Assembly: GCA_021234155.1 (NCBI GenBank)
Contig: JAJEKV010000027.1
Span: 3,525,623 to 3,589,622, forward strand
Reading direction: 5' to 3'
Length of the DNA: 64,000 bases
Source: Isoetes taiwanensis
Lineage: Eukaryota; Streptophyta; Lycopodiopsida; Isoetales; Isoetaceae
Below, one piece after another: positions 36,115 to 45,922 of the stretch. Position 1 is the first letter of the stretch. Each line of letters begins with the position of its first letter. The notes below the pieces were generated by a model that had not been told where the DNA came from, did no database searches, and saw only the letters and a list, made by a program, of their open reading frames with translations. Both the position numbers and the translations under genes were made by a program.

Positions 36115-36303
36115 CTACTTGTTGCAAGTGATTCCTTGCCAGTGACAGCAGTTCCCACCCTTGGTCCATGTTGCTAATGCAATTTGTTTAGAACCAAAAC
36201 CTGACCTGAAGTTCAGAAGAGCATTTTGTTCTTCTTTTGTAGAAGCCCAGTATGGCCCAGCTAAGACGAGAAGCAGAAGGAAAGAAATGCAACAAAGGGG
36301 CAA
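36115..36303 (-). pseudogene. N-terminal piece of an LRR receptor-like protein (signal peptide + LRRNT_2)
   Basis: The minus strand encodes a hydrophobic stretch (CCISFLLLLVLAGPYWAS) that looks like a signal peptide, then KEEQNALLNFRSGF, LATWTKGGNCCHWQGITCNK. The spacing of ALL-F---, L--W and CCHW-GITC is that of the LRRNT_2 cap found at the start of plant LRR receptor-like kinases and receptor-like proteins. The frame opens directly after a TGA and has no ATG; its first possible start is TTG. It ends with AACAAGTAGTAG, where GTAGTA could be a splice donor. No LRR repeats, transmembrane segment or kinase follow within 3 kb. This is most likely an exon fragment or pseudogene. Confidence 0.7.
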
Positions 36304-36769
36304 CCAGAATCACAGAAAGAAATGACCGTGGCAAATGAAAGCCTGAAGTAAGGAAACACAGAGTCTAGTTTAGAGCCGTATGGAAGTTTTACTGCTAGAT
36401 TGCTTCTCCGCTAGGGAGATCGTACCTATTCCACCATCGGTGCTGGAAAACCCATCCTTACCCTTGTCCTTGCCCAATGCAAAATTTCCGAAAGCTGACT
36501 CTTGCTGCTCATACACTGCAGAATAACGCCATCGCCAGTTGCGGCAGCTGCTCAGGGCGGATCATTCTATGTGAAAGTGTATATGGATGGATGGAGTTCC
36601 GATTGGGAGGAAGGTGGATCTTAGGACCTATAACAGCTAAAACAAGCTATCTGTTGCGCTGGAAGAGATCTTCAGGCGATTTACAAGCCGTAAGCGTTTT
36701 GGAGCTACAGATTTGAACACCAGTTAACCGGTTTCGAGAGGGCCTATCCACCAACAGAAATGACCTGGC

Positions 36770-36895
36770 ATTTACCCCCAATATTGGGTTTTTAGCAGTC
36801 ATTGGCATATTCCAGGTATATATTGACATATGCTTGGAATATGCCATAAACCCACTTAAACAAGGGTTTGCCCCCTTAGGGGCAACCCAAAAACA
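36770..36895. repeat. Foldback-like repeat, copy 2
   Basis: Inverted arms TGGCATATTCCA and TGGAATATGCCA, flanked by GGGTTTTTAG and AAACCC, make a foldback of about 75 bp. It is followed by GGGTTTGCCCCCTTAGGGGC. The sequence is a diverged direct copy of 33040-33140, so the two copies bracket the LRR fragment. Confidence 0.6.
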
Positions 36896-36989
36896 ACATT
36901 ATTTGCACTACATTGTATGAAACTGCATTGCTTAAAAGTGCTTTATTGGTGTCATTATGGAAGGATAAATGCATATACACCCAAATTTT

Positions 36990-38440
36990 ATAGAATAAAA
37001 TAGAATAGAATAAAGTTTTTATCGTCCACGGAGACCAATTGGCCTATGGGACCAAAACAGGGAGGCACATCAAGCGTATTAGCATGCAGGTTAAACCCCT
37101 TCCTTCCCCCCCCCCCCCCACCACCACCCACCCCGGGGTTGTTTGGGGAAAAACCGTGACATGAATAGGTTTGCTGTCAAATTGTACAAATACAAATACA
37201 AATATACAAGTGGTTGTACTATGAGGAATTGTACAAATTTGAGTAGAAGTCCGATTCGAAGTCATTCAATGAAGTTTCGATAAAAATTCCTTTAGATTCT
37301 CCAAGATATATAATTTTCCCCTGATTCCTTCAAAACCGGGGTTAAAATTTCAGCAAGGTTCCCTTAGATTCCCCAAGATCCCTCAAATATTCCTGAGATT
37401 CCTGAAAGCTTCCTCTAGATTTTCTCGATCTTCTACGAAATACACCTGGATTCACCTAACATACCCTTAGCTACCCTAAGATTCCCTTATATTCCCCTAG
37501 ATTCCCTCCTCGATACCCGAGGTCACGGGTTCGAGTACGGCCAACATCAATCTAGTAATGGGAACTTTAAAATCTACTGCCCCGAGGTCACGGGTTCAAG
37601 TATGACTAATTGGTCACGTGGTAGAGACCTTAAACCTGCCAGAAGGAGGCATGATAGCATTCCCTTGAGATTCCCTTAGATTTCCAAAAGTTGAAGATTC
37701 CCCTAGATTCTCAAAGATTCTATGAAAATTCCTTGAGGATTCTCCAAAATTCCTTTAGATCCCTTAAGATTCTATGAAGATTCCCCGCATTCTCTTAAGA
37801 TTTATATAGATTCCTTAAAATTCTATGAAAATTCACGTGGATTCCCCTAACATTTCCTCAACTCCCCTTAAGATTCCCTTGAATTCCCCCAGATTCTTCA
37901 AATATTCTCCTAAGATTATTCTCTTCTTATAATAATCCAAATAAGTTCTTTTGATTATTCCCTCTAATAAATACCATGCCACCTCACCCCCTTAGAATTT
38001 AATGCTGATTAAAAGCAATTTCGTTGTCCTGTTCCAATCTCTCCAAATCAATTATACTTGACCAAGAGAAGTAAAAAAAGCATGCCATACATTGTCTCTA
38101 CCACAGGGATAGTTAATAATGTTTGGGCAAACTACGTAAATAAAGTATTGATGTTTGAAATTTGCAATGCACTTATTGTGCATAACTCGTTGCAGAAAGG
38201 GACCCATTCTACGGAACATGAATAATATGAACTTGTATCACTCATTCATAAGTTGTGCATAATTAGTCAGATGTAGAATAAAATTAATATGAGAAAAGGA
38301 GACCTCAAAACATAAAACAAACGTGTTTACGACAGTATTGGTCTCCGTGGACGATAAAAACAATTCTATTCTATTCTATTCTATTCTATTCTATTCTATT
38401 CTATTCTATTCTATTCTATTCTATTCTATTCTATTCTATT
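36990..38440. mobile_element. 1.45-kb element with 25-bp inverted ends fused to (TTCTA)n microsatellites
   Basis: The 25 bases at 37015-37039 (core TTTTTATCGTCCACGGAGAC) are perfectly repeated in inverted orientation at 38337-38361. Outside each is the same pentanucleotide, as TAGAA on the left (36990-37012, short and imperfect) and TTCTA on the right (38364-38440, about 15 units), so the inverted repeat includes the microsatellite. Inside are a C-homopolymer tract (about 37107-37120), two copies of GGTCACGGGTTC(G/A)AGTA (a pol III box-B-like motif), and AGATTCC-phased repeats (37290-37960). No transposase is encoded. I read it as a non-autonomous element. No target-site duplication can be defined because of the simple repeats. 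Confidence 0.65.
38364..38440. repeat. (TTCTA)n microsatellite, about 15 units
   Basis: An uninterrupted pentanucleotide run on the plus strand. It sits immediately outside the right inverted repeat of the 1.45-kb element, with the shorter complementary run on the left side. Confidence 0.95.
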
Positions 38441-38522
38441 GTTTTCAATCTCAAGGACCACCTTGAAAAACTAAACTTTACATCAAAAAGGTTTATTCTT
38501 ATACAATGTCTCTTACACCTGT

Positions 38523-38608
38523 GTGAAATACCAACATTCATTTCATTAATGACCTAGAAAACTAAGTGAAATACCAACATTCATTTCATAAATGACCTAG
38601 AAAACTAA
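38523..38608. repeat. Tandem duplication of a 43-bp unit
   Basis: GTGAAATACCAACATTCATT...GACCTAGAAAACTAA occurs twice head to tail with a single difference. A second diverged duplication follows at about 38630-38800 (TACTGAAATCTAAGGTA, ACAAGCAAT). No gene is seen here. Confidence 0.85.
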
Positions 38609-39120
38609 ATTTCATGGTTATAATCCCACGTTGGATTTAGGCGTTGGCATCTACGTTGGTGTATTGCAAGTTCACAAGCAATATTTTAAACCTACTGAAA
38701 TCTAAGGTAACTCCCATTCCTAGTTTTGTAATCCATGTTGGTGTTGCAAATCCACAAGCAATGTTTTGATCCTACTGAAATCTAAGGTATCTCACATTCC
38801 AAGTTAAGAACTTACGTGTGCCAAATAACTTGTTGGTATTGTCCGCACCCCACTAGCAATGGGGATAATATGGAGATCTTGTAGCTGCTTCTTATTTGGA
38901 AAGCAACCCACATACATAATAGAGGGGATGCAAAAGTTCTTATACAGGTCTAAGAAATTATCAAAGGCTACAATGAACACACCAATGAATTGTCCACAAT
39001 AAATAAGCCAAAACATCTCTTTTGAAAGAAGGATATCCATACAGAAAAGCTTACTGAAGTGGTTTCCTTTCCTTCCTATATAAAGCAATGTTCTATTTCT
39101 ATTCTCACCTATTTTCTTCC

Positions 39121-39654
39121 TTGAAAATTACCATAATATGACACGTGTGTGGACTCATTCATTGCGGGCATTTATGGCGGACAATCACGACACCTATATA
39201 ATCATTTTTTTATTCTCACACATTTTCTCCCTTCAAAATTACTTGGACGAGACACGTGTACATGCTTATTTATTAGGGAGGATTTCGTGACATCGACATC
39301 TCATTTATTACATAAGATTTTGGACGTCGACCTTTAGGCATTAAATGAAGCCGATGGACTGATTTATTGCAGAAGATTTACACGCCTTGAAAATTATGAC
39401 AACATGACACGTGTGTGGACTCATTCATTGTGGGCATTTATGGCGGACAATCATGACACCTATATAATCATTTTTTTGTTCTCACACATTTTCTCCCTTC
39501 AAAATTACTTGGACGAGACACGTATACATGCTTATTTATTAGGGAGGATTTCGTGACGTCGACATCTCATTTATTACAGAAGATTTTGTGACGTCGATCT
39601 TTAGGCATTAAATGAAGCAGATGGACTGATTTATTGCAAAATATTTATACGCCA
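39121..39654. repeat. Tandem duplication of a 266-bp unit carrying G-box motifs
   Basis: Copies at 39121-39386 and 39387-39654 are nearly identical. Each holds GACACGTGTGTGG near the start, a TATA-like CCTATATAATCA, and a second box that is GACACGTGTAC in copy 1 and GACACGTATAC in copy 2. CACGTGT is the core of plant G-box/ABRE elements. The unit may be an old promoter duplication or simply a tandem repeat. No downstream gene is recognised. Confidence 0.8.
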
Positions 39655-40489
39655 TGCCACTGTCAGGATTTGAAAGCCCTGTTTCCTTTACGGTTTCTCT
39701 TCTTCAGAGTGATTTCGCAAGATCTTAGATGTTCTACTTAATTCAAGCAAAAGATATCCGACCGGGATCCTAAGTTTGTTAGTGCATTTTGGAAGGTCTT
39801 TCAGAATTGGCAGCGATATCTTGAAGTGGATTCGACTTGGATTTAGCAAAGATTTAGTTGGATCTAGCTTGGATCAAAGTGGAAGTGTCATGTTGTAAAT
39901 TGTTTCATGCAAATCTAAGCTTAAAATTGAAGCATTTCAAGATTGATCCTTCAGGCAGATCTGGCTGCAATTCCCGGCTTGGCGACGCACTGGAGTTCGC
40001 TTTGTCGGCTGGCGACGCACTAGTGATTCACTACATCAAACGCCCTCCGGCTAGAAGAGCTAGAACAAGCAAAAATAGCAACCTGTGATACAATTTGGCA
40101 CCATGTAGCTGCTTCGTACACCAACATAGGCATGAGCAATGCAATTGCTTTAACTTTCACATGTCTAGAACTGGCATTTTAACTTAACAATATTCGGTGG
40201 AGAGAATTAAGTGGTAAATATAATTCAAATATGTCTTGTGTACATTTTGAACCCCTTCTATTAGGCCATCTTGCAAGTGCATTCTCTCCACCATGGTATA
40301 TCCTGGCAGTATTATCATTTATTAGAAAACCAACTTGGGCAAAAGACACCGAAAAAGTCGCATTTAATTAAAGTGGGTCAAATCTCGAAATTTGGGACTC
40401 AGACTGAAAATGGGACTCATACTAATTTTTTTTTTTTGAATTGAATGCTTGAATAGAATTTTTTCTTAATAAAACAACAACAACATTTA

Positions 40490-40880
40490 CAAAGAACAAT
40501 CCGAGAAAAGAAGGGGAGATGGTGGAGAAAGAATGGTAGGAAGGAAGGGAGATGGAAGGGAGGGATGGACGGAGGGAGGGAGGCAAAGGAGCAGGGGGAG
40601 AGGGGAGGTAGGGGGAGAGGTAGGAGAGGGAGGAGAGGGAGAGAGGTAGGGGAGGGGGGGGGGCAAGCCATGGGGAGGGAGGGGGTTTAGGGAGAGGGGC
40701 AAAGGGACACCATGGAGGCCGGGAGGGGTTTAGGGAAAGGGAAAAACATGGCACAAGAAATCCGGGGAGGGAAGGAGGGAGGGAGGGAGGGAGGGAGAAG
40801 ATGGGGTGAAGGTTGGGCAAAGGAAGGAGGGTTAGGGGCAAAGGGAGCATAATGATGCAAGGGGCAACGAGAGTTGGAGG
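40490..40880. repeat. Purine (G/A) tract with GGGA and GGGAGG runs
   Basis: About 390 bp are almost only G and A on the plus strand, with a (GGGA)n run at about 40770-40798 and a G8-9 run near 40656. The complementary strand yields Pro/Ser/Leu-rich open frames of up to 142 codons, which are artefacts of the composition. Several runs of three or more G are close enough to fold as G-quadruplexes. Confidence 0.85.
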
Positions 40881-41178
40881 GGGAGAGGACCCCCCTTCAA
40901 AAAATAAATAAAAACTAAATATTATAAATTAAAGACAAAAATTAAATCTCATATTAAAAATAAAAATTAAATATTAATAATAAAAAAATAAATAAATTAT
41001 TACGAAATCAAATTCTAGAATTCTCAACCTTCTCAACTCACTAGTCGAGAAGGCATAAGGCCGTGGAAGCCCACCGCCTTGCTTTTCCCAAAGCGCAGAG
41101 CAGAGGGTAGCAAAATATGGATTCTACCTTACCTTTTCTTGATCCTTTTCTTGATATTGTTTCTTGATCAACGGTGGC

Positions 41179-41421
41179 CTAGAATATAAATGTCACTGTC
41201 GCTAGCGGAGCTCCCATTCCTTTGTACAGCCCTTGCGGGCCTTCTACAGCCACGATTTTCTTCACTGCATCTATTGCTCCCATATACATTGGCGCTTGCC
41301 CTGCTGCTGGTAATGGCTGGCTTTGTAGCTTCACCTTTATCGTGTCAAATGGATGCCCTACTAGCAGCTGCGCTACTCCTGCCAGCGTTCCTGAGGTCAG
41401 ATCCTTTGCCACGTCTCCCAT
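41179..41421 (-). CDS. First exon of a BOU-type mitochondrial carrier (partial)
   Basis: The 80-residue frame begins MGDVAKDLTSGTLAGVAQLL, continues GHPFDTIKVKLQSQPLPA, and ends GLYKGMGAPLATV before a short tail and stop. PFDTIKVKLQ is the PxD/E-x-x-(K/R)-x-(K/R) signature of the first mitochondrial-carrier repeat. The start and spacing match plant A BOUT DE SOUFFLE carriers, inner-membrane transporters of the carnitine/acylcarnitine carrier family that act in photorespiratory metabolism. The family has about 300 residues and three repeats; only half of repeat 1 is here. After GCGACA the bases GTGACA can serve as a splice donor, so this may be a real first exon whose next exons lie downstream on the minus strand. 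I cannot find them in the 1-2 kb that follow, which is mostly purine tract. Either a long intron or a captured fragment. Confidence 0.8.
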   Translation of the reverse strand: MGDVAKDLTSGTLAGVAQLLVGHPFDTIKVKLQSQPLPAAGQAPMYMGAIDAVKKIVAVEGPQGLYKGMGAPLATVTFIF

Positions 41422-41685
41422 TTTGCTCTCTTCTTCTTTCTATTTGACTATGGCTAAGATCTTATTCTGAAAGAAGCAAACTCCAGAAGTTTTCAACTTT
41501 TTTATTCAGATCTTTCCTCGCTTGTCCCAGAACCTACTATTGTCATCCTCACCTAATTCAACATTCTACTTTATTCATTGCCCAAACTCCCCGGATTCAG
41601 ATCCCCACTCAAGAATTAGACTCCGCCCGGATTCAGATCCCGCCGTTTAAGCAACAACTATATAAGTAACTTGTTTATTCTGATT

Positions 41686-42084
41686 CTAGGCCACTAGAAC
41701 TCCTAGACCACAGAATATCAATGGTGGCCGGCCGCGCATGCTGCAGCCCCTGGCCAGCTGATCAAAAGCAGAGATGGAGATGCTTCCGTTATCCGGATAA
41801 CCCGGTATAAGCAATCTTGAATTTTTGAAGCGGCCTCCACTGCTTGAGGGCGCTCTTCGCCCATCTCGGTTTGGCAAAGACGGATCAAAACTGACATCAA
41901 AGTAGCGGTACAAGCAATACACCAGCATCACGATGGCATTATCTACCCGCCCGATGGCCCTCTTTACACTTTTTTCCAGATCCACGGGTTTCTCTGCGCT
42001 ATTTTTTTGATCCTTCCCTACTCGATTGATGGTCTTGTCTACGCTTTTTTCCAGATTGACGAACTTCTCCACCCTCTTTCTCAT
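41686..42084 (-). CDS. Hypothetical open frame, 132 codons, with a duplicated LEKSV segment
   Basis: The frame starts MRKRVEKFVNLEKSVDKTIN and soon repeats a similar segment (PVDLEKSVKRAIGRVDNA), followed by a short hydrophobic stretch (IVMLVYCLYRYFDV) and a Ser/Gly/Arg-rich tail. The duplication is visible in the DNA as two CTTTTTTCCAGAT blocks about 85 bp apart. I recognise no family. It lies upstream of the BOU exon on the same strand, but nothing links them. It could be spurious. Confidence 0.25.
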   Translation of the reverse strand: MRKRVEKFVNLEKSVDKTINRVGKDQKNSAEKPVDLEKSVKRAIGRVDNAIVMLVYCLYRYFDVSFDPSLPNRDGRRAPSSSGGRFKNSRLLIPGYPDNGSISISAFDQLARGCSMRGRPPLIFCGLGVLVA

Positions 42085-42304
42085 CTCGTTTGCCTCTAGT
42101 GTATGATCTATAAGCCTCCGGCCGAAATTTGCTTCCTACCACAAGCCCCTAGTGCCGAATCTCAGCAGTGACACATGTCCTAAATCTCTTTTGTTTTTCA
42201 AAGGTATGTACCAAATCTTCTCCCCCCTTTTTAAATTTCAAATTTCGAATTTAAGCATGGGTGAGAGAAAAAAGCAGGATATAGATTGTACGTAACAATG
42301 AAAT

Positions 42305-42600
42305 CCGGGGTATAGCGTGGCCAATGGGATATTTATCTAAGGCCAATAGGTATGGATTAAAATGTTATATATAAATTCTAATGAAATAAATTCTAATGCC
42401 ATATGTTATATATTATTTTAGCTCATATTATATTATTTAGATCATCTTATTATTAAAATCCCATTTTTTTCAAGCAGAAAAAAGCGGGGCATCAATGGGA
42501 TATTTATCTAAGGCCAATGGGATATCATAATGTCTATATTATTTTAGCTCATATTATATTGTCTAGCTCATCCTATTATTAAAGTCCCATTTTTTTCGAG
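42305..42600. repeat. Diverged direct duplication, period about 175 bp
   Basis: AATGGGATATTTATCTAAGG and ATTTTAGCTCATATTATATT, each followed by CCCATTTTTTTC, occur twice in the same order. The sequence is AT-rich with no gene. Confidence 0.6.
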
Positions 42601-42827
42601 CGTGCATTCATTTTGTATATGTATACATAGAAAATACATAGGATATGGTGTGCATTAGAAAATGCATAGACAATACATAGAATATGGTCCAATTAGTTAT
42701 GTTTTTTGCTCCATAATATTGGAGATAGAAACTATGTTTGTAGGCAAGTAGATTTGTTTGATCATATTGCATATTTGATCACATATATGAGTCTAGAAAG
42801 ACCCTCAAGTTTTTCACTCTAAGGTGC

Positions 42828-43320
42828 CTTTCTCGACTCGCAAGTCGAGAAAGTTCCTCAGACCTGCCTTTTCCACAGCACTGCCCCACGGACCTTTGTT
42901 TTCACTCGAAATTTTGCTCGACCGAGTCGAAAGACCCTCAGACTTAAGTTTTTTCACTCTAAGCTGCCTTTCTCGACTCGTGAGTCGAGAAAGTTCCTCA
43001 GAACTTTTTCCACGATGAATTAGCATATAGACTGCGTTTTTCACTCGAGCTATGGAGAAAGGCCCTCGGACTGCATTTTCACTCACGAGCTCCCTTTCTC
43101 GACTTCGCTTCGAGAAAGGCCATCGAAGGGTCTTGAGGGTCGAGAAAGGCCCTCAAAAAACATTTTTTTCCTACTTAAAAAAAAAGGGGGAACTCGACTT
43201 TTTTTTCCTACTTAAAAAAAGGGAAAACGTTCTTTAAGCTATATTTCTCGACTCACGAGTCGAGAAAGGTTCTCAGAGGGCCTTAGGGCCTTTCTCGACT
43301 CGTAAGTCGAGAAAGGGCCT
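42828..43320. repeat. Cluster of five TTTCTCGACT / AGTCGAGAAA hairpins
   Basis: Perfect or near-perfect short palindromes lie at 42828-42853, 42968-42993, 43093-43119, 43244-43267 and 43289-43316. In four of them the arms are TTTCTCGACT and AGTCGAGAAA with a varying 4-base loop (CGCA, CGTG, CACG, CGTA). The third is CCTTTCTCGA / TCGAGAAAGG. Most are followed by GGCCCTC or TTCCTCAG. Decayed forms occur at about 41025-41050 and 43725-43745. The loops vary while the arms are kept. Open frames across the cluster are not called. Confidence 0.8.
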
Positions 43321-43339
43321 CGAACCTACTTTTTAGAAA

Positions 43340-44240
43340 TGGCCCTTAGAACCTGGTTGTCTTCTTATTTGTATTACTTGATTTTGCCTTTCTCAGTACA
43401 GATCGCGAACATAAAGGATATGAACGGGAGCCATGGAAAGATCCGTTCATTGATGAAAGAGGACGAAAAGAGGCTGGTGACATGCATTGGTCAGAGGCTA
43501 GCGTGTTCAGATTTCTATTCTCTTCAAGTTGCTCTCGTGGCTTGGAACACCTCGGACCTTGCTCTGCATGCTGTAATATTTGTGTCAGCCCGACCATTAT
43601 GGTATCTTCAACCATTGTAAAATACAATGTAATGAAATTATTTATGCATAAAAATTCAGGGCAGATCAGCACTTTGTTTATAGAGAGATAGCATTTTCAT
43701 TGGTTTTAGTTGTGCTCTTTATTTTCTCGACTCACTAACCGAGAAAAGTAGACCACGTAATGTTCCTTAACATTTTTTTTTTCACACAGGAAAACAGGCA
43801 TCTTCTAAAGCAATAATGCGGTTTTAAAAGTTTCCATCGTCCTTTTCATGTAAAATAACAGGGTTCCAAAAAAAAGTGGGAATGGAATGAGACCCACTTT
43901 AGTTAAATGCGACTTGGAAGATATAAAACACCAAATTCGCCTGAAGGTGCTAGATGACCGTCAATATTTGCCGAAAGCTGTGTGAATAGAAGAAGAAGAA
44001 GAGATTTTAACGTCACGCCATAAAAATTCCAGGGCCACCCCACTTTGTTTAGAGAGTATAGGGGAACATGTTCAATCTACACTCTAGTCCTTCAACAAAA
44101 CGGGTTCTCCATATGAAGCAAGAACACATTTACTTAAGGTATGGCCACCAAAAGCTAATGATACACCCCTTTCGCCTCTCATTGTGTGCTAATGTATTGA
44201 AGGTGGAAATAGATACCTAATCAGCCAAATGCATAGCCAT
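43340..44240. other. No gene seen
   Basis: Overlapping short frames on both strands at 43339-43690 show no family resemblance. The rest is AT-rich. Confidence 0.4.
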
Positions 44241-44246
44241 CCGATG

Positions 44247-45430
44247 AAGATTGTATAAAGATTCTTTTAGAGTCTCCAAGACTCTGAAAAGATTCCCCTA
44301 GAAGGTTCTTTAAGATTCCATCAATGTTCCCTTATATTTCCCAAGACCCTTGATGATTCCTAAACATTTCCTTAGATTGCCCAATATTTTATGAAACTTC
44401 CCCTGCAAAATACGCTTAGTGTGAAAGATTCCCCTAAGATTCCAAAAAGATTCTCTAGATTCTTAAGGTTACACAAATTCCCCTAGATTTCCAAAGATTC
44501 CTCTAGATTCTCCAAGATTCCATGTAGATTCCCCTAAATTCTCTTAGATTCTAGAAAAATTCCCTAAATTCTCCAAGATTCCTCTAGATTCTCAAAGATC
44601 TTTTGAAGATTCCCTTTGATTCCCAAAAGATATCTTCGAATTCCATAGATTCCTTCGTATTCTCTTGAGATTCCCTTGGATTCTCAAATATTATCTTAAG
44701 ATTCCTCTAGATTCTCCAAGTTTCTATGTAGATTCTCCTACATTCCCTTAGATTTTATGAAGATTCCTCTAGATTCTACAAGATTCCATCAAGATTCACC
44801 AGATTCTCAAGAGGAACAAAACAAATTTGACTAGAAGTGAAATCCAGGTCGAATGAAGATTCTATAAAGATTTTTCTAGATTCTTCAAGATCCTGTCCCT
44901 TAAATTCTCGAAGATTCCATAAACATTCCCTTAGATTATCCAATATTTTATGAAGATTCCCTCGCAAAACACACCAATACAAAAAATTCACCTAGATTCC
45001 CTAAGATTCCACAAAGGTTCCCTAGATTCTTATGGTTCTACAAAGATTCGCCTAGATTTCCAAAGATTATCCCAAGATTTGTCTAGATTCCTCAAGTTTC
45101 TATGTAGATTCTTCTGGTTTCTCTAAGGATTCCACAAAAGTCTCCAAGATTCCATCAAGATTCCTCTAAATTCTCAAAGATTTTGTGAAGATTCCCTTTG
45201 ATTCCCATAAATTACCAAAGATCCTCTTCAGTTAGATCCCCAAAGATTCTTTTGAGATTCCTCTAGATTCTCAAGTATTATCCCAAGATTCCTCTAGAAT
45301 CTCCAAGTTTCTATATAGATTCTCCTTAGATTTTCTTAGATTCTATAAAGATTTCCCTAAGATTCTCTTGAGATTCTCTAAGGTTATCATAGATTTCGTG
45401 AAATTCTAAGGTTCCAAGAAGAATATGTAG
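44247..45430. repeat. AGATTCC-phased repeat array, two tandem copies of ~600 bp
   Basis: The heptamer AGATTC(C/T) recurs at roughly 10-11 bp intervals, separated by short spacers such as CCTAG, TCCA or TCAA. On a larger scale the array is itself duplicated: about 44247-44850 and 44857-45430 share order and landmarks (CCAATATTTTATGAA, then CCCT-GCAAAA-AC). The same family fills 37290-37960 inside the inverted-repeat element, and the flanks AAATTTGA(C/G)TAGAAGT also match (44824 and 37237). No gene. Confidence 0.8.
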
Positions 45431-45753
45431 CATAATAACAGGGGGTTTTCTTTGTGTTTTTGTACGCTTTTCACAAAGGTTTTCCTAAGATTTCATGGCG
45501 TATTCGAATGGATGTACTAATGCGTACATCTAGAGTGCACCATTTCTTAGTCGTTGATTTAACTTTTTTTTTTCCAATGGTCCAACATCCAAGGGCTCAC
45601 AACAAAAGCCCTCTTTTTATTTTAGGGGCTGAACATGCAAGCCTCGTGGATAGCATTCTAGGGCATTCTTGCAAAAAATTAATGTTCTTGTGATCAGAGT
45701 GGAAACAGATTTGGAGTGGAAGCTTTAGTGCAGGGGATGATGCGGCCGGATGC

Positions 45754-45876
45754 ATGCTTCAACAGAGTTTCCATGGCATTCTGCCGCCAAAGCATTTCTT
45801 AAGGTATGGAAATTATTGTGGCCCTAATTGGTCCAGTGGCAGAGATGGTGGCTCTCCTCTCTGGAATAAGCCTCCC
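45754..45876 (+). pseudogene. Fragment of a plant phospholipase A2-like protein
   Basis: The frame reads MLQQSFHGILPPKHFLRYGN, then YCGPNWSSGRDGGSPLWNKP. RYGxYCGPNWSSGxDGGS is, from memory, characteristic of a plant PLA2-like family in which a conserved CCYCHD segment follows. Here the match stops at NKPP, just before the sequence switches to the dicarboxylate-transporter border (CTTGTTTTCAG). The catalytic His/Asp segment is absent. It is a captured or truncated exon piece, the first member of the mosaic at 45.75-46.95 kb. Confidence 0.55.
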
Positions 45877-45922
45877 CTTGTTTTCAGACATCTGTTATTT
45901 CGTCTGCCATGTTCTTGACTGC
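45877..45922 (+). pseudogene. DiT-like exon border, copy 1 (46 bp)
   Basis: CTTGTTTTCAG looks like the end of an intron. It is followed by codons for TSVISSAMFLTA. The same 46 bp occur with a few changes at 46768-46813, where the reading continues as a dicarboxylate transporter. Here it switches abruptly to an unrelated sequence (CNAVQGVALQQP). It therefore marks a junction between fragments, and it supplies the first ATG of the open frame that follows. Confidence 0.6.

Noticed and set aside
37525-37600. tRNA or SINE at the two GGTCACGGGTTC(G/A)AGTA sites
   Set aside because: Only box-B-like sequences are present; no A box at the right distance.
43339-43672. Overlapping frames of 93 and 108 codons as genes
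   Set aside because: Both strands are open over the same bases, neither has a recognisable domain, and the region borders a hairpin repeat cluster.
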